A stretch of 24,534 nucleotides of DNA. Origin: an uncultured Collinsella sp. GTDB taxonomy: Bacteria > Actinomycetota > Coriobacteriia > Coriobacteriales > Coriobacteriaceae. The stretch lies in assembly GCA_900551555.1 (NCBI GenBank), contig URWC01000009.1:1-24534 (forward strand). The letters are read 5' to 3'. The number at the start of each line of letters is the position of its first letter. Positions within the stretch are counted from its first letter, which is position 1. Shown here one piece after another: positions 1 to 5,691 of the stretch. The position numbers and the translations under genes were made by a program. The notes beneath the pieces are model-generated. The model was not told the DNA's origin and ran no database searches. It saw only the letters and a list, made by a program, of their open reading frames with translations.

Positions 1-105
1 GGCACCAAGGTGGTGCGCCCCGGCGAGCTGGTGGTGCTGGATATACCAAAGAATTCCCTCAACAGCACGGTCTTTGGGGGGAATTGCATAAGATTCGCCT
101 GCCAT
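1..105 (-). CDS. N-terminus of a possible GntR-type regulator (partial)
   Basis: A minus-strand ATG at 103-105 opens a frame that runs off the left edge, giving 35 residues. A good ribosome binding site (TGAGGAG, 8 nt upstream) precedes it. The visible part includes a helix-like stretch, RAVEGILWYIQHHQLAGAHH, that resembles helix 1 and the turn of GntR-family winged helices (A-x-x-I-x-x-Y-I-x-x-x-x-L-x-x-G). The recognition helix lies outside the window, so the family call is a guess. It starts 38 nt after the stop of the small protein gene on the same strand, so the two could be co-transcribed. The plus strand is also open over 1-147 but has no start in the window. Confidence 0.45.
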   Translation of the reverse strand, partial: MAGESYAIPPKDRAVEGILWYIQHHQLAGAHHLGA

Positions 106-143
106 TGCACAGACTCCTCATTCAGAAACGTATGCCGCCAAAA

Positions 144-632
144 TTAGACCAGCCCTCCCATGGCATCAAATTCGGCCTTGATCCTCTCGGCGACATTCCG
201 ATACGACTTATATAGACTTGAATCGCGTTTGACTTCGTCGGTCATAACGGGAATCTCTAATTTGGAAACCTCGTCTTTTCCCGTCTGAACCGCCACAACA
301 ACGCCCATACCAAGACACATATTACGCTTGGCAGCGTTTATTTTCGCCGCCTTGGCAGGATTTGCCAGGATACGCTGGGCAAATTCCTGTTTTGAGACCA
401 CTTCCTCGGCCTCCGGATCGCCCGCCTCGGCCACTTCGCACTGCAACACGTCCGCATAGTCAAAAATCTTCGGCTCGCCGCCGCGCTGATGCACGGCCCA
501 CTTGCGACGCGTGGCATCCTGGTAGATAGCCGGCAAAAACGTAAACCGCGGCGGGTCCAAAATCGTATCCGTGATGGTAAACACATCGGGATCAAAGGCA
601 TCCTGCGGGTTTTTCTTCTTGAACAGCCCCAT
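144..632 (-). CDS. Conserved hypothetical protein, 162 aa
   Basis: I do not recognise a named family with certainty. The start chosen is the ATG at 632 (MGLFKKKNPQD), because GGGAGG lies 7 nt upstream; an in-frame ATG 33 nt further up has no comparable site. The protein is soluble, with no signal peptide or membrane segment. It has a Lys-rich N-terminus, a beta-rich middle (FTFLPAIYQDATRRKWAVHQ, then IFDYADVLQCEV) and a C-terminal helix (YRNVAERIKAEFDAM). The layout, with a short-chain 'GLF' start, a phrase like 'I-x-D-Y-x-D-V' and then 'S-K-L-E-I-P-V', recalls the C-terminal region of DUF4428-type proteins. The cysteine pairs that define that domain are absent. It lies downstream of lacI on the same strand, beyond a long hairpin. 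Confidence 0.75.
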   Translation of the reverse strand: MGLFKKKNPQDAFDPDVFTITDTILDPPRFTFLPAIYQDATRRKWAVHQRGGEPKIFDYADVLQCEVAEAGDPEAEEVVSKQEFAQRILANPAKAAKINAAKRNMCLGMGVVVAVQTGKDEVSKLEIPVMTDEVKRDSSLYKSYRNVAERIKAEFDAMGGLV

Positions 633-753
633 ATCAGCCTCCCGTACTAGCATTAAACAACTCAAGCCGAATATAGCACCAATTTCAAGCTCATGCTTTA
701 GTAGATCGGTGCGCGGCGTCTATGGCTCGCCCAGCGGAAGAGCTTACGGACGA

Positions 754-826
754 GGGCCGGGGTGCCTGCTTTGTTTTGAGAGGTGGGCTTCGCGAACTTC
801 TCAAAACAAAGCAGGCACCCCGGCCC
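754..826. repeat. Perfect 28-bp inverted repeat (hairpin) downstream of the LacI gene
   Basis: Bases 754-781 and 799-826 are exact reverse complements, with a 17-nt loop that itself holds the palindrome TTCGCGAA. The hairpin lies 55 nt past the lacI-type stop. It has no T-tract on either side, so it is not a standard intrinsic terminator. The length and perfection of the arms suggest a recently acquired or maintained palindromic element. The rest of 633-880 shows nothing else I can name. Confidence 0.85.
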
Positions 827-880
827 CGCCGGCAAATAGCGGACGCTCCGCATGCAATCTATGCAAACAAACAAGTGCGC

Positions 881-1909
881 TTAGCTATATTCGGTAAGGT
901 TAAGCACGCTGCCCTTCACGATAAGCGCCGGCTCCAGAACGACCTCTTCGGCACGTCTACCGCCCCTACCGGCAAGACGCTTGGACATGCAGCCAAAAGC
1001 ATGCTCCGCGAGGACACCAGGATCCTGCTCAATCGCGGTCAGCGCCGGCTCAAAGAGAACGTCGGCCGCCGAGTTGTCATAGCTTACGACCGAGATATCG
1101 CCCGGGATGCTCTTCCCCATCTCGTGCAAGCGCTTGAGCAAACCGAGGGCAATGTTGTCCGAGCTTGCGAACACGGCGGTGGCGTCGGTTGCGAGCACCG
1201 CCTCCGAGGCCTCGTAGGCGCTCGGAATGTAGTACTCGCTCTCAAACTCCAGGCGCGCGTCGATGGGCAGTCCCACCTCGCGCAGTGCGCGCTCATAGCC
1301 AGCAAGTCGCTTGCGGCCCGTATTGGAGCGACGCGCGTTAACCAAGCAGGCAATGCGACGGTGGCCTTGCTCGATCAGATAGCGGGTGGCCATGTAGCCG
1401 CCCATCTCGTGGTCGAACATCACCTTGTCGCACTCGAGGCCCTCAATGGCGCGGTCGACCATCACGGCAGGAATGGGCAGATGGCTCACTTCCTCGCGCA
1501 GGGCGCGATCGTCGGAGAACTCGTCACCCACTACCAGAAAGACGCCGTCGACGCCGCGCGTCACCAGCTGGCGCAGCAGTTCCAAATCGTCATCGGCGCT
1601 TCCGCCCGAGCTGGTAATAAAGAGCGCGTAACCGTCCTCGCGGCAGCGCTTTTCCAAGCTGCCGGCAAGCGAGGCAAAAAAGCGACTCTCGATATTGGGA
1701 ACGATAAGGCCCAGTGTGCGCGACTCGCGCATGACCAGGCTGCGCGCGATCTGGTTAGGAACATAGTGGTTGCGCGCCGCAACCTCCTTGATGAGCTTGC
1801 GGTTTTCTTCCGAGATGCGACAGGGCCGATTATTGAGAACAAGCGAGACCGACGAAGGGGAAAGCCCCACCTCCTGGGCGATCTGCTTGAGGGTGACTTT
1901 GTTGGCCAT
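881..1909 (-). CDS. LacI/GalR-family transcriptional repressor, 342 aa
   Basis: Residues 1-55 form a classic LacI helix-turn-helix and hinge: VTLKQIAQEVGLSPSSVSLVLN followed by VPNQIARSLV. Residues 60-335 are a periplasmic-binding-protein-like effector domain with the usual LGLIVPNI start, an FVVGDEFSDDRA-type loop and the late ASSDNIALGLL and VVSYDN motifs. The length is typical. The ATG at 1909 is chosen because GAAGGAG lies 7 nt upstream and the helix-turn-helix starts immediately; the open frame extends a further 94 codons with no homology-like content. A TATACT -10 box lies at 1945-1950 on the minus strand. The effector is probably a sugar, but neither ligand nor target can be read from the window. 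No transport gene adjoins it. Confidence 0.93.
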   Translation of the reverse strand: MANKVTLKQIAQEVGLSPSSVSLVLNNRPCRISEENRKLIKEVAARNHYVPNQIARSLVMRESRTLGLIVPNIESRFFASLAGSLEKRCREDGYALFITSSGGSADDDLELLRQLVTRGVDGVFLVVGDEFSDDRALREEVSHLPIPAVMVDRAIEGLECDKVMFDHEMGGYMATRYLIEQGHRRIACLVNARRSNTGRKRLAGYERALREVGLPIDARLEFESEYYIPSAYEASEAVLATDATAVFASSDNIALGLLKRLHEMGKSIPGDISVVSYDNSAADVLFEPALTAIEQDPGVLAEHAFGCMSKRLAGRGGRRAEEVVLEPALIVKGSVLNLTEYS

Positions 1910-2092
1910 CTCGCTCCTTCCGGGTTTACGCGCAATCTCTTGAAAGTATAGCGACTGCCCATCTACCTCGGTGATAAACACTTTACCAATCCGGTGGACG
2001 GCTGTTTTATCGCCGTCAGCGCACCAAATCCGTCCAGGTGGGGTATATTGCAATCGATTGATGACAACAACCACCAAAAGGCGGATATTCGT

Positions 2093-3039
2093 ATGCACGA
2101 GAACGACTTTTTTAACGAGGACCTGCTTTGCGCGCTCGCCGGCGTTGCCGGCGAGGACAACGTACTCATGAGCGAGCCCATGCGCGAGCACACCACGTTT
2201 AAGATCGGCGGCCCGGCCGACGTCTTTGTCACGCCCGATACCGAGCAGGGCCTCGTCGCCACGCTCGACACCTGTTTCGCTGCGTCAGCTCCCTTTTCCT
2301 GCTCGCTTTGCGCTTCCTGATTTTCCTGTTCGAGGCGCGCGTCTTCCTGCTTCTTGTAGTCAATGACGTGCACGCCGAGGTTCGGGCAGATGCCGCAGGC
2401 CGTGGCGCCTTGCTTTCCGATGTCGCCGCTGCGGCAGCCGAGGCCGGTCTCACCGGCATGGAGCCCATCTCGGGCATCCCCGGATCGGTCGGCGGCGCCT
2501 GCTACATGAACGCCGGTGCCTACGGTGCCTGCATGGCCGATGTGCTGGAGTCCGTGCGCGTCTACAAACCCGCTCGCCAGCTCGACGACGGCATCCGCGG
2601 CAGCGGCAACATCATCGAGTTCGATGTCGACGAACTCAACCTGGGCTATCGCAAGAGCCGCATCGCCGACGACGGCTTTATCGTGCTTTCGGCCACCTTC
2701 AATCTCGCCCCGGGCAACGCCGCGATGATCAAGGCCGACATGGACGACTACCGCCAGCGCCGCGAGGACAAGCAGCCGCTCGACATGCCGAGTGCCGGCT
2801 CCACTTTCAAGCGCCCCGAGGGTTACTTTGCCGGCAAACTCATCATGGATGCCGGCCTGCGAGGACACGCCGTTGGCGGCGCGCAGGTGAGCGAGAAGCA
2901 CTGCGGCTTCATCGTCAACGCCGACCACGCCACCGCCGCCGATGTCGACGAACTCATCCGCCACATCCAGGCAACCGTCAAAGACCAATTCAACGTAGAC
3001 CTAGAACCCGAAGTCCACCGAGTCGGCGAATTCCTCTAA
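2093..3039 (+). pseudogene. murB: UDP-N-acetylenolpyruvoylglucosamine reductase, disrupted
   Basis: MurB makes UDP-N-acetylmuramate, an essential peptidoglycan precursor, in an FAD/NADPH reaction. The N-terminal part is intact from the ATG at 2093 (EHTTFKIGGPADVFV) to about 2267. The C-terminal part is intact from about 2405 (LLSDVAAAAAEAGLTGMEP, IPGSVGGACYMNAGAYG, LGYRKSR, PSAGSTFKRPEGYFAGKLI, EPEVHRVGEFL). It keeps the catalytic Ser of AGSTF and the late Glu. The two parts are in different frames: the first stops at 2320 and the second reads from another phase. The ~55 residues expected between them, including the FAD-binding G-x-G-S-N-L-L loop, are absent. About 135 unrelated bases fill the gap. 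As written the gene cannot give a working enzyme. An assembly join is possible. Confidence 0.88.
2268..2404 (-). other. Foreign fragment inside murB, protein-like on the minus strand
   Basis: Boundaries are approximate. On the plus strand this piece interrupts MurB and breaks its frame. On the minus strand it reads as ~45 codons with plausible protein character: ACGICPNLGVHVIDYKKQED and then a Gln/Glu-rich helical stretch (ARLEQENQEAQSEQEKGAD). No minus frame of the segment resembles the missing MurB region, so this is not an inversion of murB itself. It appears to be an internal piece of another gene, with no start or stop of its own. Confidence 0.6.
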
Positions 3040-3044
3040 AAGAG

Positions 3045-3064
3045 AAGGCCCCGAAAGGGGCCTT
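3045..3064. terminator. Intrinsic terminator after murB
   Basis: AAGGCCCC and GGGGCCTT are perfect 8-bp arms with a GAAA tetraloop. The hairpin begins 6 nt after the murB stop. An A/T-rich stretch follows on the plus strand, and CTCTTTT follows on the minus strand, so it may work both ways. Confidence 0.8.
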
Positions 3065-3141
3065 CACCATATTTATTCAGATAACCCAGTCCGGTGTGTC
3101 GCGCCCCGAATCCGAGAGGGCCGGGACAGTCCGAGAGGCAT

Positions 3142-3223
3142 AAGGTTGATCGCGAGTTCCGCACGAGCCGGAGAGCACTTAATGTGCTCTCCGTGCGAGC
3201 AGGACTGTAGAGCAGGAAACCTT
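3142..3223 (+). repeat. Structured repeat element, copy 1
   Basis: About 80 nt matching copy 2 (7901-7979, opposite strand). Shared blocks are ATCGCGAGTTCCGCACGA on the left and GAGCAGGACTGTAGAGCAGG then AAACC on the right. Between them is a hairpin, GGAGAGCAC-TTAAT-GTGCTCTCC. GGTT and AACC close the outside. Weaker palindromic flanks at 3100-3141 and 3224-3257 surround the core. It sits between the murB terminator and the cstA promoter. Two base pairs of the central hairpin differ from copy 2 in a compensatory way, which points to a conserved RNA or single-strand DNA fold. Confidence 0.85.
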
Positions 3224-3347
3224 GTATACGCCCGCCCGCTCCCGAGGGACATCTCTCATGCAAAAACTGTCGCTGGGTAAAGTCCGAGGTCAGTGGCGTT
3301 TTATACCGAGAAATCCAAAAAAGTTGAAAATTCATTACAAATTTGCG

Positions 3348-3376
3348 TTGACTTTAGGTAACTAAAGTTTCATACT
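3348..3376 (+). promoter_or_regulatory. cstA promoter with operator-like palindrome in the spacer
   Basis: TTGACT (3348-3353) and CATACT (3371-3376) are separated by exactly 17 bp, giving a good sigma-70-type promoter. The inverted repeat CTTTAG-GTAA-CTAAAG (3352-3367) fills the spacer, where a bound protein would block RNA polymerase. It would give a leader of about 235 nt before cstA. Confidence 0.7.
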
Positions 3377-3395
3377 CCTTTTCAACCACTGGGGG

Positions 3396-3422
3396 ATGTG
3401 AACACGCACGGATCGTTCACAT
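3396..3422 (+). promoter_or_regulatory. Stem-loop near the 5' end of the cstA leader
   Basis: ATGTGAAC and GTTCACAT are perfect 8-bp arms with an 11-nt loop. The element starts about 20 nt downstream of the -10 box, so it is either an RNA stem in the leader or a second protein-binding palindrome. Confidence 0.5.
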
Positions 3423-3447
3423 CATGATTGAAGAGGATTTCTTAGAC

Positions 3448-3492
3448 ATGTTCACGCATCAGCTAAACATTATCAGCGTAGTAATTATCTGA
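3448..3492 (+). CDS. Candidate 14-aa leader peptide upstream of cstA
   Basis: ATG at 3448 encodes MFTHQLNIISVVII and stops at 3490-3492. AGAGGA lies about 10 nt upstream. Six of the last seven residues are Ile or Val, as in leader peptides that sense branched-chain amino-acyl-tRNA. The stop codon is 2 nt before the first of two mutually exclusive hairpins, and an intrinsic terminator follows 51 nt later. The placement is that of an attenuator leader. No homologue can be checked here, and the peptide could be chance. Confidence 0.5.
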   Translation: MFTHQLNIISVVII

Positions 3493-3493
3493 T

Positions 3494-3582
3494 GCGGGTT
3501 AGCACATACAGCTAGCCCGTACGATAACGGGCGGCTGATGAAGATGAGGGCCGTCGAGCGCAACCGACGGCCCTCATTTTTT
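3494..3582 (+). promoter_or_regulatory. Candidate attenuator: alternative hairpins and terminator
   Basis: Hairpin A pairs CGGGTTAGC (3495-3503) with GCTAGCCCG (3511-3519). Hairpin B pairs GCCCGT (3515-3520) with ACGGGC (3527-3532). They share 3515-3519 and cannot coexist. A strong intrinsic terminator follows: ATGAGGGCCGTCG (3544-3556) with CGACGGCCCTCAT (3565-3577) and six T's (3577-3582). It stops transcription 35 nt before cstA, so the gene must be reached by read-through. I do not see a clear base-paired link from B to the terminator, so the switching logic is incomplete. Confidence 0.6.
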
Positions 3583-3617
3583 ATGTCTGGGAAGTTCTTT
3601 TTAGAGGAGGAAATGTA

Positions 3618-5507
3618 ATGAACGGAGTTTTGCTCATGGTTGTGGCCGCGGCGGTGCTCGCCTGCGGCTATCTGGGCTATGGCCGATGGCTGGCCAACAA
3701 GTGGGGCGTTGACAAAGAGGCCCTCACGCCGGCCAAGCGCATGAAGGACGGCAAGAGCTTCTCGCCCGTCTCCGCCTTCACCGCGTTCTCGCACCAGTTC
3801 AGCTCGATTTGCGGTGCCGGCCCTGTCACGGGTACGATCGTCGCCATGGCCTTTGGCTGGCTGCCCGTCGTGCTCTGGGTCCTCGTCGGCGGCATCTTCT
3901 TTGGCGCCGTCCACGACTTCGGCGCCCTGTACGCCTCGATGAAGAACAACGGCAAGTCGCTCGCTCAGCTCATCGAGAAGTACATCGGCAAGACCGGCCG
4001 TCGCCTGTTCCTGCTGTTCTGCTGGCTGTTCTGCATCATCGTCATCGCCGCCTTCACCGACATGGTCTGCAAGACGTTCATGTTCACCCCGGCCGTTGAT
4101 GCTTCTGGCGCTGCTACCGGTGCCGTCGACTTCACCAAGTCCTATGCCGCCGGCTGTGCTGGAACCATCTCCATCCTGTTCACCTTCGTCGCTATCGCTT
4201 TCGGTTGGGCCCAGAAGAAGTTCAATCTCACCGGCGCTGCCGAGTTCGTCACCGGCGTGGTCCTCATGGTTCTCATGTTCGCCGTCGGCATGCAGTTCCC
4301 GGTCTACCTGGACAAGTTCCAGTGGTTCGCCGTCGTCATGGTCTACCTGGTCTTCGCTGGCGCTATGCCCATCCAGATGCTCAAGACCCCGCGTGACTAC
4401 CTCACCTCGATCATGATGATCGTCATGATCGCCTGCGCTGTCCTCGGCATCGTCGTCCTCGGTGTTAACGGCCAGGCCACGATGACCGCTCCGGTCTTTA
4501 CCGGCTTCTCTGGTGCTTCCGGCATGATGTTCCCGGTCCTGTTTGTCTCCGTTGCTTGCGGCGCTCTCTCCGGTTTCCACAGCCTCGTTTCTTCCGGTAC
4601 CTCCTCTAAGCAGGTCGAGAAGGAGCAGGACGCCGTCAAGGTTGGTTACGGCGCCATGGTCGTCGAGTCCTTCGTCGGCATCCTTGCCATCATCGTCGCC
4701 GGCATCATGTTCTCCGACATGAACACTGCCGGTACTGGCGCCCTCAACGCCGGCGTCGCTTCCACGCCGTTCCAGATTTTCGCTGCTGGCATCTCCCGCG
4801 GTATGCAGGCCTTCGGCGTTGACGGCACGCTCGCTACCGTCTTCATGACCATGAACGTTTCCGCTCTGGCCCTGACCTCGCTCGACGCCGTCGCCCGCAT
4901 CGCCCGCACCTCGTTCTCCGAGTTCTTTGCCCAGACCAACGACGCCCTGGCCATCGAGTCCAAGGCCGGCTACATGAAGGTCCTCGGCAACCCCTGGTTC
5001 GCCACGGTCGTTACCCTGCTTCCTGGCCTCGCCCTCGCCTTTGGTGGCTATGCCAACATCTGGCCGCTCTTCGGTGCTTCTAACCAGCTGCTCGGCGGTA
5101 TGACCATGATCACCCTCGCCGTGTTCTGCAAGTGCACCGGCCGCAAGGGTTGGATGCTCTACGTGCCCGTCGCCTTCCTGCTCTGCTGCACCTTCACTTC
5201 GCTGGTCCAGAGCGCCATGGGCTGCATGACCGCCGTCCAGGCCTACGGCTTCTTCGGCACCATCCCGGCTACCGCCCCCCCGGCTGCCGTTTCCGTCGCC
5301 GCCACCAAGGGCCTGCAGCTCGTCTTCGCCGTCCTGCTGATGGTCCTGGGCCTCATCGTTGCCGTCAACTGCCTCAAGGAGTTCTTCGGCAAGGAGGCCG
5401 GTTCCATGCCCGACGAGGAGCCCGAGTGGTCCGAGATGGGCAAAGCCGAGTATGGTCGCGCCGCTGCCGCCGAGGCTCCCGCCGACGCCGAGGCTGCCAA
5501 GGCCTAG
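3618..5507 (+). CDS. cstA: CstA-family carbon starvation / pyruvate transporter, 629 aa
   Basis: An inner-membrane transporter of the CstA family, known in enterobacteria for pyruvate and implicated in peptide uptake. Family signatures are visible: HQFSSICGAGPVTGT, FFGAVHDFGA, GFHSLVSSGTSSKQ, ALTSLDAVARIAR and WPLFGASNQLLGG. Many hydrophobic segments span the protein, and a hydrophilic Ala/Glu-rich tail ends it. At 629 residues it is slightly shorter than the ~700-residue E. coli protein. The ATG at 3618 follows a very strong site (AGAGGAGG). Codon use is strongly biased to C-ending codons, suggesting high expression. Transcription must pass the terminator at 3544-3582, so attenuation control is likely. 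The gene is alone, with its own terminator after it. Confidence 0.93.
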   Translation: MNGVLLMVVAAAVLACGYLGYGRWLANKWGVDKEALTPAKRMKDGKSFSPVSAFTAFSHQFSSICGAGPVTGTIVAMAFGWLPVVLWVLVGGIFFGAVHDFGALYASMKNNGKSLAQLIEKYIGKTGRRLFLLFCWLFCIIVIAAFTDMVCKTFMFTPAVDASGAATGAVDFTKSYAAGCAGTISILFTFVAIAFGWAQKKFNLTGAAEFVTGVVLMVLMFAVGMQFPVYLDKFQWFAVVMVYLVFAGAMPIQMLKTPRDYLTSIMMIVMIACAVLGIVVLGVNGQATMTAPVFTGFSGASGMMFPVLFVSVACGALSGFHSLVSSGTSSKQVEKEQDAVKVGYGAMVVESFVGILAIIVAGIMFSDMNTAGTGALNAGVASTPFQIFAAGISRGMQAFGVDGTLATVFMTMNVSALALTSLDAVARIARTSFSEFFAQTNDALAIESKAGYMKVLGNPWFATVVTLLPGLALAFGGYANIWPLFGASNQLLGGMTMITLAVFCKCTGRKGWMLYVPVAFLLCCTFTSLVQSAMGCMTAVQAYGFFGTIPATAPPAAVSVAATKGLQLVFAVLLMVLGLIVAVNCLKEFFGKEAGSMPDEEPEWSEMGKAEYGRAAAAEAPADAEAAKA

Positions 5508-5549
5508 TCGACCTGACGAGTTGAACGTCACATCTATATGACTCGGAAA

Positions 5550-5586
5550 GACCGGGTCCGCGACTTCGCGGGCTCGGTCCTTTTTT
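5550..5586 (+). terminator. Intrinsic terminator after cstA
   Basis: GACCGGGTCCGCG pairs imperfectly with CGCGGGCTCGGTC around a short loop. Six T's (5581-5586) follow. It lies 43 nt past the cstA stop. Confidence 0.85.
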
Positions 5587-5691
5587 CATGCAAAAGCTGG
5601 TGACGCTCGAGTGTTCTCGCAGATGTTTTGCGTGGATAAGGGCGTGCGTTGTACCATATAGACGTATATGTGTACATATGAAAGGGGCCCC

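Noticed and set aside
1..147. A plus-strand open frame from the left edge to a stop at 147
   Set aside because: The minus strand over the same bases has a start with a strong ribosome binding site and protein-like content; the plus frame has neither a start nor a familiar motif.
3383..3617. A T-box riboswitch before cstA
   Set aside because: I see no stem I specifier loop or T-box bulge sequence (TGGNACCGCG-like). The short peptide frame and hairpins fit a translated leader better.
3459..5531. A 690-codon open frame on the minus strand opposite cstA
   Set aside because: Its translation is Gly/Asp/Glu/His-rich low complexity, as expected from the antisense of a C-ending-codon gene. It has no ribosome binding site or recognisable domain, and cstA on the plus strand is a clear family member.
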